A DNA stretch of 64,000 bases from Paenibacillus sp. RC67 (GCF_030020805.1 NZ_CP125098.1:5727501-5791500), one strand, 5' to 3'; numbered from the stretch's first letter, positions 9,122 through 17,995 are shown. The notes: generated from the letters alone by a model not told the origin. Translations and numbers: made by a program.

Positions 9122-10030
9122 ATGTTTGTAATGACCGCCGATTCCGTTGAACTTGGCAGGCTTCCCGACGTTCGAATGTCCTTTCATCTGATGGGGCTGC
9201 ATATTCGCGAAGTGGGTTCCCGGTGGACATATCCATCCCATGAACACCCTATGTACGAGCTTCATTGGATGATCGAAGGGGACATGCAGATGGACGTCGA
9301 AGGCCAAATTTACGATCAAAAAAAGGGAGACCTGCTCTTCATACGTCCGGGAATCATCCATTCGTGCAAGTCGGCAGGCTCGCATGGTTTCACTTATTTT
9401 TGCGTGCATTTCAGCGTAGCCGATCCCGCTTTGTCCAAGGAGCTGGAGCGCAATCAAGCCACCTGCTACGAAGCACCCTCTCCCCTTGTCAAGGAATTGG
9501 CCCCCTTCCTAACAGACTTATGTAATCTTGCGACTGAAAACAGGAGCCGATCGCTTTCTGCCGCAAAAAGCATGAAGATGTACGCAGCCGTGTTTGAGCT
9601 TTTGGGAACGTTGGTGGAGCAGCTGTTACAAACCGACAACGTCGTGCTAACGAAAAAGGAATTACTGGCCGGCCGCATCGCCGAGAATATTGAGGATTCG
9701 ATCCGCAGCAGCCTGTTACATGGCCAAATGGTAGATAGCGAAAGAACATTCGTCCAAGATATAGCCGAATCCTTAAAATTGAGTCCGTCCCAGGTGAATC
9801 GGATATTTCAGCAGGTTTACGGGAAGGCTCCCCGCAAATATATGTCGGAAGTTTTGTTAAGCGAGGCCCAGCGCCTGTTGCTTCAGACGGACCTGTCCAT
9901 AGATCATATAGCCATGCTGCTCGGGTATAAAACAAGCGCCCACTTCAGCCGCCAATTTAAGCGCTGGACAGCCATGACCCCGAGTGGGTTCAGAAGCAGT
10001 GCAGAGCGTGAATGCCCGAACCAACGATAA
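9122..10030 (+). CDS. AraC family regulator with N-terminal cupin
   Basis: 302 residues, ATG 9122 with GGGGG about 8 bases before it. Residues about 20-110 form a cupin sugar-sensing domain ([10 protein letters not shown], then RPGIIHSCK); the last 100 residues hold the two helix-turn-helix motifs, the second ending [11 protein letters not shown]. It is transcribed away from the uxu operon and probably activates uronate or polysaccharide genes nearby. Complete. Confidence 0.9.
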   Translation: MFVMTADSVELGRLPDVRMSFHLMGLHIREVGSRWTYPSHEHPMYELHWMIEGDMQMDVEGQIYDQKKGDLLFIRPGIIHSCKSAGSHGFTYFCVHFSVADPALSKELERNQATCYEAPSPLVKELAPFLTDLCNLATENRSRSLSAAKSMKMYAAVFELLGTLVEQLLQTDNVVLTKKELLAGRIAENIEDSIRSSLLHGQMVDSERTFVQDIAESLKLSPSQVNRIFQQVYGKAPRKYMSEVLLSEAQRLLLQTDLSIDHIAMLLGYKTSAHFSRQFKRWTAMTPSGFRSSAERECPNQR

Positions 10031-10215
10031 GCGGCCCCGGTTCGGAGACGCTTTTTGCCAGTTCTATATCCAACCTGATACCTTTTTCCAGCTTCCAGAG
10101 CTTGAACGATCCGTTCCACATCGTAGACGTTGCCTCTCCATGTGCCGCCGCTGACCGACTGCAGTGCGGCACACAGCCTGGTATCGTCATGGAGCGCGTC
10201 GTCGGGCCTCAGTGA
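10031..10215 (-). pseudogene. unidentified coding remnant
   Basis: On the minus strand a reading [18 protein letters not shown] continues after a one-base frame change as [13 protein letters not shown] and [12 protein letters not shown]. Codon use is protein-like and the two halves fit together, but no start is present and I cannot name the family. It ends against the 3' end of the AraC gene. Confidence 0.3.
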
Positions 10216-10351
10216 GAAATCAAACTATTCAAATTTTTATAATTGTTTGATAGTGATTTTTGGCTTCAACCGGTAATCAGAACAAATTCTTGACACTGAC
10301 ATTTGACAAGAATCTGTTCTGATAAAAACAAAAACCCTCTTTTTAAGGAGG

Positions 10352-10925
10352 TGGGACTGACCCCCGTTTGTGAGACAGGGATCAAAGCACCTTTCAAGTT
10401 TTAAGCAGCCAGTCGCCGAAAATCTATAGGCGACTGGTTATTTAGTTTCGTTTGAATGCGAATTGAGTTATAGTAGTGAATGTAGTCTCGAACGGTTTGC
10501 TCAACGATTGCCGTCGTTGTGCAGGTCAAACCTTCGAGATAGAACGTTTCAGACTTTAGCGTGGAATGAAACGATTCAATGGGGGCATTATCAGCGGGCG
10601 TACCTTTACGGGACATGCTCATGGTAATGCCTTTTCCTTTTACAGCCTCCTGGTATGCCCAGGACGTATATACGCTTCCTTGATCACTATGGAGCATCAT
10701 TCCTGTCCCGCCTGGTAATTGGTTCAACGTGTCAAGAACAAACGCTGTATCTTGTTTATCTGCAATACTATAAGCTACAATCTCTCCGTTGTACAAGTCT
10801 AGAATGCTCGACAAGTACAATATTTTTCCGCCATATGGCAGGTACGTAATATCTGTCACCAGCTTTTGCATAGGCCCATCGGCTAGAAATTCACGTTTCA
10901 GCAGATGCTCCGCGATGTAGCTAGG
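10352..10925 (-). mobile_element. IS3 family element, 3' remnant
   Basis: The left edge reads GGACTGACCCC, a terminal sequence typical of IS150-group IS3 elements; inward lies the end of the transposase. The right side is cut at about 10925, where the transposase reading stops matching and a different palindromic sequence begins. OrfA and the other inverted repeat are missing, so the element is immobile by itself. Confidence 0.7.
10401..10925 (-). pseudogene. IS3 transposase OrfB, C-terminal part
   Basis: The DDE integrase core is readable from about 10916 (SYIAEHLLKREF) to the stop at 10401. The catalytic triad is present: TDIT, HSDQGSVY and the Glu of PIESFHSTLK. A full OrfB has about 280 residues; here about 170 remain, so the N-terminal helix-turn-helix part and OrfA are lost. 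Upstream the frame meets a TAG. Confidence 0.85.
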
Positions 10926-10992
10926 TTGTCCGGTGGACCGAGGGCTCCGCTAGGAGCCGCAGCATGAATACGGTTTATCTGATGTTCGTCTC
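10926..10992. repeat. palindromic element of a second family (copy 1)
   Basis: The stem GGCTCC-GCTA-GGAGCC (10949-10964) is followed by GCAGCATGAATACGGT. The same design recurs at 31706-31745 with a different stem, GGACCC-GCCA-GGGTCC, and GCAGCGTGAATATGGT. Stem bases differ on both sides in a compensating way while loop and flank are kept, so the hairpin itself seems to be conserved. It lies just after the 3' end of a leftward gene and is truncated on its left by the IS3 remnant. Confidence 0.5.
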
Positions 10993-11013
10993 TTCATTGA
11001 GATTCCCCAAAAG

Positions 11014-11457
11014 TTACTTATACCAAAACATTGTATAGCTTCCTTCGCTTGCGTTGCTTGTCAAAACTATATCGTACTTTCCTTCCCTTTGCGCCTTAAA
11101 TTCTATGTTTCCATCCATCTTGTTATTTGTTTCCCTTGCCCACTCAATAGTTTTGTCTTCATTTAAAATTTGGATTTTCAGATCGCCCAAAACTAAGTCA
11201 ACACTATAATCTGCATTAAATACTTGATTTTCTTTGAGTCTAATAGTTTTTAATAATTTCGTTCCTTTAAAAGATTTATAACTGCAACTTTCTTTTGTCT
11301 TATCAGAGTTAAAGAATGTACTACAACTACTCATTGTAGTAGTAGATGAATATGAATCAGCCATTGAAGAAAGGAAATGTACTATCCCCATAGTTATAAC
11401 GAAAACTATAAGGGGTACTAAAAAAAGCACTATAAATATTATTTTCAAAGTCTTCAC
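11014..11457 (-). CDS. small membrane-anchored protein of unknown function
   Basis: 147 residues, GTG start 11457 with AGGTG upstream. Residues 5-30 form one hydrophobic segment (signal anchor); the rest is predicted outside the cell, with two Cys residues spaced about 15 apart near residues 45-60 that could form a disulphide, and a beta-rich C-terminus ending in GSYTMFWYK, reminiscent of small secreted proteins with an EMP24-like or IgG-like sandwich. No family recognised. Leftward, like the cassette genes that follow. Confidence 0.6.
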   Translation of the reverse strand: MKTLKIIFIVLFLVPLIVFVITMGIVHFLSSMADSYSSTTTMSSCSTFFNSDKTKESCSYKSFKGTKLLKTIRLKENQVFNADYSVDLVLGDLKIQILNEDKTIEWARETNNKMDGNIEFKAQREGKYDIVLTSNASEGSYTMFWYK

Positions 11458-11604
11458 TGTAACACCTACTAATTTTGTTTTAAAGATCTAGACGAATTGC
11501 AGATAACGTCTTTTTTGCGAACTATTTCATTCCCAATTTCGAACAGTCTGCCGATCATGGATAAGTCCATGCCACAACTACATTTGTATTTCATTTCATA
11601 TTAT

Positions 11605-11650
11605 TTCCTTTCTTGTTATGCAATCGTTCCCCGCTAGTTTTACCCGTATG
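11605..11650. repeat. degenerate right box of the cassette repeat
   Basis: TGCAATCGTTCCCCGCTAGTTTTA resembles the right box (CTATCGTTTCCCGATAG) of the better copy at 12466-12488, and it lies downstream of the leftward hydrolase gene, as expected for a cassette boundary. A possible trace of the central palindrome (GTCTGCCGATCATGG) is near 11550. Confidence 0.4.
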
Positions 11651-11734
11651 CAAGAGACTGTTCCCTTCCCTTAATGTTTCAAGAATTACATATATATTTC
11701 ATTATCAATGATCGTTAAAAGCCTAAGTAAACGC

Positions 11735-12316
11735 TCAATCATCCAAATGCCGGAGGAATTCGAATACACGCTGTAACAGCAACGTCGTCGTTTCAGCGTC
11801 ATATGACGGCAAACTGCTGTCTGCGAATAAGTGTTGATCGCCTGGGTACAAAAAGAGATCGGCATGATTGGCCGTCGCCACGAGTTCACGTGCCGCTTCA
11901 ATGTCGCCCTCGTCAACGAAATAGGGATCCGTGTCCATGCCGTGAATTTGCACCGGCAGATTAGCTGGCCAAGGAGATCCGAACATCGAGGTCGGAACGC
12001 AGGAGTTAAAGAACAACGCTCCACTGGCGCCTTCACGGGTCTGAGCGAGCTTCTGGGCCGCCAATACACCGAGCGAAAACCCCGCATAGACGATCTCGTA
12101 CGGAAACTCACTGGCCGCTCGTGAACCACGCTCCATTATCTCTTCGAACCCAATCTCCTTGACATAGGCCATGCCATCCTTGATAGTGGTAAACAAATGA
12201 CCGTCGAATAGGTCAGGAACATGTACAGTGTGCCCCGCCCTTCTAAGCTCGTCGGTGAAGGTAAAAATCCCCTTTGTCAGTCCCAGTGCGTGATGAAATA
12301 AAAGAACCTCCGCCAT
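11735..12316 (-). CDS. dienelactone hydrolase family protein
   Basis: The start is ATG 12316 behind GAGGAGAAG; the open frame runs on to 12487 only because it reads through the repeat unit upstream. The 193-residue alpha/beta hydrolase has the nucleophile elbow YAGFSLGV (Ser in GFSLG), DLFDGH early on, and a C-terminal GDQHLF that supplies the catalytic His. Related enzymes open cyclic esters or act on xenobiotics. It is the first gene of a leftward, repeat-delimited block. Confidence 0.85.
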   Translation of the reverse strand: MAEVLLFHHALGLTKGIFTFTDELRRAGHTVHVPDLFDGHLFTTIKDGMAYVKEIGFEEIMERGSRAASEFPYEIVYAGFSLGVLAAQKLAQTREGASGALFFNSCVPTSMFGSPWPANLPVQIHGMDTDPYFVDEGDIEAARELVATANHADLFLYPGDQHLFADSSLPSYDAETTTLLLQRVFEFLRHLDD

Positions 12317-12395
12317 TGCTCTTCTCCTCTCATGAGCGACTTTATGAATATTGCCCCTCTTAAACTCATCATAGATTTCGACCCTTACTGTCGTT

Positions 12396-12488
12396 ATCCT
12401 GCCCGTTAGCGCAACGCGACTGCCGATTGATGCCGGTAGCCGCGTCTTAGTATTTTTCAATGAATCTATCGTTTCCCGATAGTTCAAT
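12396..12488. repeat. cassette repeat R1 (complete)
   Basis: Left box CCTGCCCGTTAGCGCAAC (12398-12415), central palindrome GCGACTGCC...GGTAGCCGC (12416-12443), right box CTATCGTTTCCCGATAG (12466-12482) that is itself a perfect hairpin CTATCG/CGATAG. It separates two leftward genes. Confidence 0.85.
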
Positions 12489-12517
12489 AGAAATTTGTCT
12501 GGGACTAATGTAAATCT

Positions 12518-13003
12518 TTACGAGAAATGTTCTAACTCCTTAGATACCACTTCGAATCTTTTTATTCCTTCAACAGTATCTAGGTATATAGAAAATATAT
12601 AATTGTACAGGTATCTTAGTTTAGATAAAGAAATATGCTCTTTATCGACCTCGCTTTTTATATCTTTTTGTACCCTCAGTATCAAATCAAAATGCCCGTA
12701 AAAGAAGTTAGCTGCTGGTTTAATAACAAGTGTGGAGTTGTTAAAACGGTCAAAGTATATTTGTAATTTTTGGATTTTTCTTTCGAAGAATGTGAGTAAT
12801 GAAGAAATATATGCAGTAGTTGAGCTATCTAATTGGACAACTTCATCTTTTGAAAGTCCTTTCGCCTCATATTCTTTTTCAAACTGTCCTACCAGAAATC
12901 TCAACAACCTCCAATTCAAATTCACCCAATAAACATCAGCCATGACAAATTCGTAAATGGGTTTGTAAAAAAGAAGTTCTCTTCGTAATTCGGCATACTT
13001 CAT
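12518..13003 (-). CDS. hypothetical helical protein in a repeat-delimited block
   Basis: 161 residues from ATG 13003 (AGAGGAAAG upstream); the longer frame to 13159 is a translation of the neighbouring repeat and is rejected. The protein is cytoplasmic, rich in Leu, Tyr, Phe and charged residues, and looks all-helical with amphipathic stretches; no catalytic motif is visible. Flanked on both sides by complete repeat units R1 and R1b at 30 and 60 bases, it is a clean single-gene block. Confidence 0.65.
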   Translation of the reverse strand: MKYAELRRELLFYKPIYEFVMADVYWVNLNWRLLRFLVGQFEKEYEAKGLSKDEVVQLDSSTTAYISSLLTFFERKIQKLQIYFDRFNNSTLVIKPAANFFYGHFDLILRVQKDIKSEVDKEHISLSKLRYLYNYIFSIYLDTVEGIKRFEVVSKELEHFS

Positions 13004-13060
13004 TTTTCTCTTTCCTCTTTTAAATATTTTCAAAAAGGTACCCACCCACTTTCGAAAAAG

Positions 13061-13134
13061 TAGCTGTCCGTTTAGCGTAGAAAAGACAGTTGATTGTTCG
13101 GCTGCCCTTGAACTAACTAACGTACCCGTTAACA
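13061..13134. repeat. cassette repeat R1b (complete)
   Basis: Left box AGCTGTCCGTTTAGCGTAG (13062-13080), short central palindrome GGCAGTT-like/GGCTGCC around 13084-13106, right box TAACGTACCCGTTA (13117-13132) that forms TAACG/CGTTA. The right box is directly continued by the left end of an IS110-type element. Confidence 0.8.
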
Positions 13135-13239
13135 TTCCTGTAGGTGTTAGTAGATTCAATTTGCAGAAAAACGGACGCCTCGCTAGGATGAGTATGTACT
13201 GGGTTGCAGCCCTCAGAACTCACCTTAGGAGGCGTTATT

Positions 13240-14517
13240 ATGAAGTCTAGATTAAATAAAGTGCAAAATCAACGTGTTGAACGTATTTCCACTTCCACTC
13301 TTGTCATAGGCATCGACATGGCCAAGGAGAAACATGTTGCTCAAGCCATTAATTTTCGAGGTATTGTCCTCACCAACCGTCCAATCATGTTTTCAAATGA
13401 GCATGCCGGCTTTGAGCATTTAAAAAGCAGCATACGTAAATTGCAAAAAATGCACAGCATGAATGACGTCGTTGTGGGAATGGAGAGTACCGGTCACTAC
13501 GGGTTCAATATCGCCAATTGGTTGGTGAATCAGGGTATTTCTGTTGTCCTTGTTAATCCAATGACTACCAAACGCAATAAGGAAAGCAGAGATAACTCCC
13601 CTTCAAAGAATGACCCCAAGGACGCATTGGTCATTGCCGATGCAGTGAGCCGCGGGTTCTACACACCTTTCTCTCCAAAGGAAGAAGCTTTCCGCCGCAT
13701 TCGGGTTATCGTTACAAACAGAGAGCATTGGGTTGTTAAATCTGGACGGATCAAGAACAGAATCCACCGTTGGCTGGATATCCGTTTTCCAGAATACAGA
13801 CAAGCATTTGAGGATATTTTTACTCCTCGTTCATTAGCCACTTTGCGTCGTTTTCCAGCCCCATCTGACGTATTGCAGTTAACTCCGGAGCAAATGGTGC
13901 ATATCTGGGGAGAGTACATGGCTAGACCTGGCGGTGTGCGAGGCAGGAACAAGGCGACCTAGCTTCAAGCACTCGCTAGACATAGCGTTGGAGACGCTAC
14001 CGCCCTAGAAGAAGACAAATGGGAACTGAGACACCTAATCGAAGAATATGAAAGAGTCTGCCAAATTATTGATGAAGCAGATGAGATGATTGAAAAGATA
14101 CTGCCCGAAATCCCCTGTTCAGATCTTGTTCGATCTGTCGGTGTTTCCGTCCCTGCGACGGCGGCCATATTAGCATTTGGAGGGGACTTACGTGATCTGT
14201 CTCACGGAAATCAGTTATTGAGAAAGGCTGGATTGAACTTAGCGGAACGTAGTTCTGGCAAGTTTAAAGGGCAAATTAAGCTCACCAAACGAGGCAACTC
14301 ATTACTTCGTAAGCATTTGTACTTCTCCGTGTTTCATCTCTTATCTCACAATCGTGCATTTCAAGCCCTGCATGCACACAATATTGAAGTGAAACGAATG
14401 ACGAAAATGCAGTCAATGATGAAGTTGATTGGGAAACTGTCTCGTATGCTTGTAGCCATGGCGAAAGAAGGCAAAGAATTTTCCACAGATAAGGCTCAGC
14501 TTCCGTTAGCAGCTTAG
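13240..14517 (+). pseudogene. IS110/IS1111-type transposase with internal stop codon
   Basis: Starts at ATG 13240 behind AGGAGG. The N-terminal DEDD/RuvC-like domain is readable (IGIDMAKEKH, GMESTGHYG, NDPKDALVIAD), and the C-terminal transposase-20 domain is intact (GNQLLRKAGLNLAERSSGK, about residues 320-400). A TAG at 13960-13962 splits the frame in the middle; the downstream part is in the same frame, so a single point change inactivates it. Family length of about 425 codons is otherwise preserved. Confidence 0.9.
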
Positions 14518-14529
14518 AAACTAAATCAC

Positions 14530-14760
14530 AACCCAGAAACGTAGATTGGCTCGTTCTCAGGATTTCACAAAGAAAGCACGGAGTACCGAGATTTTTACGC
14601 TTTAGGGCTTAGACCCGTTCCGTTAACGTTGATCGGACTCCACACCTTAGATAGGTAGGACGAAGGAATGTAAGGGCATAGACCCGTTGAGATTTGGGAG
14701 AGTGAATCCCAAGGACCTTGTGGAGAGAGACGTGCAGCATTGCTTTTGCATGGAAGATGT
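14530..14760 (+). ncRNA. candidate bridge RNA (seekRNA) of IS110-type element A
   Basis: The region after the transposase keeps several blocks in common with element B (30.79-31.0 kb): GCACGGAGTA, GGGCTTAGACCCGTTCCGTTA split around 14605-14625, GACGAAGGAATG, TAGACCCGTTGAG (14679-14691), GTGGAGA and GACGTGCA. IS1111-group elements are known to encode their target-guide RNA in this position. Two copies of GACCCGTT match the CCCGTTA box of the repeats into which the element is inserted. RNA boundaries and fold are not established. Confidence 0.55.
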
Positions 14761-14914
14761 TGTAAATAGATCGATACCTTCTATTTCCGCATGCCCTCTA
14801 ACGGAATCGCAATGCCCACACTATTAAATCATCTAAACTCCTATTTTAACATCCATGTGAAATCCTGCGAATGAGCGAGCATTCGTGAGGAAATCCTTAT
14901 TCTCTGAGGGAGCG

Positions 14915-14990
14915 TAACAAACGGCTGCCAATCGATGCAGGCAGCCGCGTCTTAGTCGTTTTTTGATCTATCGGTACCCGTTAGTTCAAT
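14915..14990. repeat. cassette repeat R2, left box disrupted by IS110-type element
   Basis: Palindrome ACGGCTGCC...GGCAGCCG (14921-14948) and right box CTATCGGTACCCGTTAG (14967-14983) followed by TTCAA. Only TAACAAA of the left box remains, beginning at the right end of the IS. The downstream gene csaA ends 17 bases to the right. Confidence 0.85.
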
Positions 14991-15006
14991 TCCTAACTTT
15001 CTTAAC

Positions 15007-15339
15007 TTACCCAATAGGTGTTCCATTCGGTAGTGTAATGTCTGGTTTCAAGAGAACTACGTCCCCCTTTTCCGGTATTCCTCCAAGAACTAATACTTCT
15101 GATTTGAAACCAGCTATACGTCTGGCAGGAAAGCTAACGACACCTACTATTTGTTTCCCTATAATCTCCTCAGCCTTATACCGTTTCGTAATTTGTGCAC
15201 TCGATGTTTTAATTCCGATCTCTGCTCCAAAGTCAATTTCAAGTTTAATAGCAGGTATTTTTGCTTCTGCAAAAAACTCCGATTTAGTAATTGTTCCAAT
15301 ACGAATATCGAGTTTCAAGAAATCATCGATTGTTGCCAT
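15007..15339 (-). CDS. csaA: CsaA-type tRNA-binding domain protein
   Basis: 110 residues from ATG 15339. The whole protein is one OB-fold of the tRNA-binding domain family as in CsaA: DFLKLDIRIGTI at the start, then FPARRIAGFKSEVLVLGG and DVVLLKPD near the end. CsaA is a small dimeric protein with export-chaperone or tRNA-binding roles. It overlaps the end of the transporter gene by 17 bases, so the two are co-translated, and it ends just next to repeat R2. Confidence 0.9.
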   Translation of the reverse strand: MATIDDFLKLDIRIGTITKSEFFAEAKIPAIKLEIDFGAEIGIKTSSAQITKRYKAEEIIGKQIVGVVSFPARRIAGFKSEVLVLGGIPEKGDVVLLKPDITLPNGTPIG

Positions 15340-16240
15340 TTTTCAATCCCCTATCCACATTGTAGCTTAAAGATTTTGACCAAAAATACATGCCCATACC
15401 AAATAAAGTCAGGATACCGCCTAAGAACTGAAATAACGATATGGTTTCTCCCAATAAAAGATACGCAAGAATGATAGCAAGTACAGGTTCTCCAATGATA
15501 CCTACGGAGATAGTTGTTGCCCCAATTGATTTTAATAATAGATTGAAAATATATTGTCCAAAGATAGTCGGGATTATCGCAAGCAACAAAAAGTAGGTCC
15601 AATCGGATGAGTCGTATTCAATTAAAGAATAGTTATTAATCAAATTGTAGACGAGCATTACGGCGCCACCAATAAAAAAGACGATGATGCTGTATACATT
15701 GGCATCGATTTTATTGCTTACTTTCTGCCCCGCCAACAGATATGCGGAAACGAAGAGTGCCCCTATTAACGATAAGCCGTCTCCAATTAGTGCTTCTTTG
15801 GAAACTCCTATATCTCCCCAAGCGATAAGGATTGAACCCGAAAGAGCAACGATCAAGCATAGAACAGTTGTCAGATTTGCTTGTTCCTTGAACAAAAAAT
15901 ATGAACCAATCATCACAAATAATGGCTGCAATGCCAAGATGACCATGGAGTTTGCAACTGAGGTATAGACCAAGGATTCCATCCAGAATAGAAAGTGAAA
16001 CCCTAGAAAAAGACCGGCTAAAAGAACGATACTCCAATCTTTTTTATTCATCTCAATGGAACGAAGCCTTTTCCAAGGCACCAAGGCAAGCATGATGATG
16101 ACTGAGATAAACAATCTGTACATCCCAGCCACAGAAGTGGGCGTATCTGAAAACTTGATCATGATAGAAGAGATTGAAACGGACAATATACTGATAATTA
16201 ACAAAATAAACGGTAACGAAGATTTATTGAATTTAACCAT
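15323..16240 (-). CDS. EamA/DMT family transporter
   Basis: 305 residues from ATG 16240 (GGAGGAATT just upstream; the frame runs to 16255). Ten hydrophobic segments fall into two EamA repeats of five, the usual drug/metabolite transporter design, and the second half shows GIIGEPVLAIILAYLLLGE, the family signature. Integral inner-membrane exporter of unknown small molecule. Leads a two-gene leftward unit with csaA and faces a divergent AraC gene. Confidence 0.88.
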   Translation of the reverse strand: MVKFNKSSLPFILLIISILSVSISSIMIKFSDTPTSVAGMYRLFISVIIMLALVPWKRLRSIEMNKKDWSIVLLAGLFLGFHFLFWMESLVYTSVANSMVILALQPLFVMIGSYFLFKEQANLTTVLCLIVALSGSILIAWGDIGVSKEALIGDGLSLIGALFVSAYLLAGQKVSNKIDANVYSIIVFFIGGAVMLVYNLINNYSLIEYDSSDWTYFLLLAIIPTIFGQYIFNLLLKSIGATTISVGIIGEPVLAIILAYLLLGETISLFQFLGGILTLFGMGMYFWSKSLSYNVDRGLKNGNNR

Positions 16241-16388
16241 AATTCCTCCAAGCATTAGACAATTACCTGTGCACAGAATTGTAAGGATAGGCCTGAGATG
16301 GATATAATAATATCATCACCAACGTCTATTTTGTGCAACTATATCTTTCATTTATATTGAAATATCGTCGAATGGAGGAGTCTGTCCC

Positions 16389-17285
16389 TTGGGAAAACAA
16401 TTATACGAAGCCATTCAGTATCCTGACGAGGCTTTTCCATACATTATGTACACGCATACGAATCATGAGTCGATTCCCAAAGGCAGAGGCGTTAACGATC
16501 TGCATTGGCACGAAGAATTACAAATGACTTTAGTGACCAAAGGGAAACTAACGATACAAATCAACGGAATCGATTATTATTTAGAAGCCGGCCAAGCCAT
16601 CTTTATCAATAAGAGTGTCCTGCACATTGTTATACACCTCACTCATGACGGGGAGTATGTCAGTTTTAATTTTCCGGAGAAGCTACTCGCCTTCTATTCA
16701 GACAGTATTATGGAAAAAAGCTTTGTACTTCCTTATACGAATTCTTTCTTATTGTCACTAGAAATAAAAGGAGATGCGGAGTGGCAAAAGCAAGTTCTGC
16801 ATATCCTTTGGGATATGAAAAAGGAATTTGAAAAGAAAAAAGCTTGGGGATGGCAGTACGAGGTTTCGATCAAAACGGTTCAGTTATGGTTGACTCTAAT
16901 ATCAAATATATCTCTTTCTTCAGAGGAGTCCTCCAAACACAACAGACTCCAACAAGAGAGGTTACAAGTAATGCTTAGCTTTATCCATCAAAACTATACA
17001 GATCCAATAACATTGAAAGAAATTGCTGATGCAGCCCATTTGAGCGTTTCGGAGTGCACGCGCAGCTTTAAGAAAAGCATTCATATGACTCCTTATGACT
17101 ACTTGGTTAAATACCGTATCAAAAGGAGCTGCGAGTTGTTAGAATCCACTGAATATACGATAACCGAAATCGCCCGGAGAGTTGGTTTCAATCATGTCAA
17201 TCATTTTATCCAGTCTTTTAAAAAACATCGTAAAAGTACACCTAAGGAATTCCGTAAAATTAGAAATGAGCAGACTACTTATTGA
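16389..17285 (+). CDS. AraC family regulator with cupin domain
   Basis: 298 residues, TTG start 16389 with GGAGGAG 9 bases ahead. An N-terminal cupin (LHWHEELQM, then AGQAIFINKSVLH) precedes two C-terminal helix-turn-helix motifs, the second ending NHFIQSFKKHR. It is the only rightward gene in this stretch of the repeat region and is divergent from the EamA/csaA unit, which it probably controls; the three genes together lie between repeats R2 and R3. Confidence 0.88.
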   Translation: MGKQLYEAIQYPDEAFPYIMYTHTNHESIPKGRGVNDLHWHEELQMTLVTKGKLTIQINGIDYYLEAGQAIFINKSVLHIVIHLTHDGEYVSFNFPEKLLAFYSDSIMEKSFVLPYTNSFLLSLEIKGDAEWQKQVLHILWDMKKEFEKKKAWGWQYEVSIKTVQLWLTLISNISLSSEESSKHNRLQQERLQVMLSFIHQNYTDPITLKEIADAAHLSVSECTRSFKKSIHMTPYDYLVKYRIKRSCELLESTEYTITEIARRVGFNHVNHFIQSFKKHRKSTPKEFRKIRNEQTTY

Positions 17286-17356
17286 AAAATCCCCTCATCG
17301 AATTGCTCTTTTCCTTCATCAGGCTTCAAAATAATCAATTTATTCGATTAGCGTAA

Positions 17357-17444
17357 TCTGCCCGTTAGTTGAGAAAAGGCAACCGATCACAAGAAGCCGG
17401 CTGCCTTCAAATTCTTTATTGAGTTATCGTACCTGTTAGTTGAG
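17357..17444. repeat. cassette repeat R3 (complete) plus an extra hairpin
   Basis: Left box CTGCCCGTTAGTTGAG (17358-17373), palindrome AAGGCAACCG...AGCCGGCTGCCTT (17375-17407), right box TTGAGTTATCGTACCTGTTAG with TTGAG after it (17419-17444). A second hairpin GCGATGG...CCATCGC follows at 17468-17489; the same hairpin is found in R12 (24249-24268). Confidence 0.88.
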
Positions 17445-17515
17445 CGAGAGAACAAAACGAAAAACAAGCGATGGGTCGGTTCCATCGCCCACGCTATTAA
17501 TCTCCGATTTACAAA

Positions 17516-17917
17516 TCAAAAATGTTCTGTTGCAGACTTCTCATCAGGCTGATTAAATTGCAAAACTCCCCAAAGATTTCCTTCTGTATCATAAAATTTG
17601 AGCACCCATGCGAATCCGTCGTTTTGATACAGTTGAATTTGAGCACCTAATCTGGTCAAGTTTTTATAGAGCTCATGGATCCGGGTCGTACGATATAATA
17701 ACACAGGAAAATCTGTTCCATTTACAGTATAATGCGCATTCGTCAAATCGTCGTTAGTTTGCCATAGCATAAGGAGTGGACCTGCTGGCAATGTAAGGAA
17801 TGCAATGCGGTCTCCATCGCGGCTACTTAATCGAAACCCCAACTGTTCGGTATACCATGAGATTGCCCGATCCATTTGTTGCACAGGAATTTGAACATGT
17901 TCAAGTGATGTGAGCAT
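17516..17917 (-). CDS. VOC (glyoxalase/bleomycin-resistance fold) protein
   Basis: 133 residues from ATG 17917 (GAGGTGAAA ahead). Two beta-alpha-beta-beta-beta modules are visible, the first LEHVQIPVQQMDRAISWYTEQLGFRL-like (key residues H7, W22-Y23, G27-F28) and the second around YNDGFAW to GVLQF. VOC proteins bind metals or sequester small toxic molecules; the substrate is unknown. Lies alone between repeats R3 and R4. Confidence 0.85.
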   Translation of the reverse strand: MLTSLEHVQIPVQQMDRAISWYTEQLGFRLSSRDGDRIAFLTLPAGPLLMLWQTNDDLTNAHYTVNGTDFPVLLYRTTRIHELYKNLTRLGAQIQLYQNDGFAWVLKFYDTEGNLWGVLQFNQPDEKSATEHF

Positions 17918-17995
17918 AAATTTTCACCTCGAGACAATTTATTTAATACATAAATTCAATAGAATCGACTCAACTCCTTCCATTTCATTCCACAA

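Larger units (their letters stand above)
13130..14917 (+). mobile_element. IS110/IS1111-type element A, decayed
   Basis: The left end follows CCCGTTA of repeat R1b and begins near ATTCCTGTAG; the right end is near GAGGGAGCGTAA (14906-14917), after which the palindrome of repeat R2 starts. Both end motifs recur at the related element at 29.4-31.1 kb. The noncoding region is short before the transposase and about 390 bases long after it, which is the layout of the IS1111 group. There are no terminal inverted repeats, as expected for IS110. The transposase has an internal stop. Confidence 0.8.

Noticed and set aside
12317-12487. Longer N-terminus for the dienelactone hydrolase gene
   Set aside because: The extra codons translate repeat R1; homologues begin at MAEVLLFHHA and ATG 12316 has the ribosome site.
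13004-13159. Longer N-terminus for the hypothetical gene at 12518
   Set aside because: It translates repeat R1b; the internal ATG 13003 has a ribosome site.
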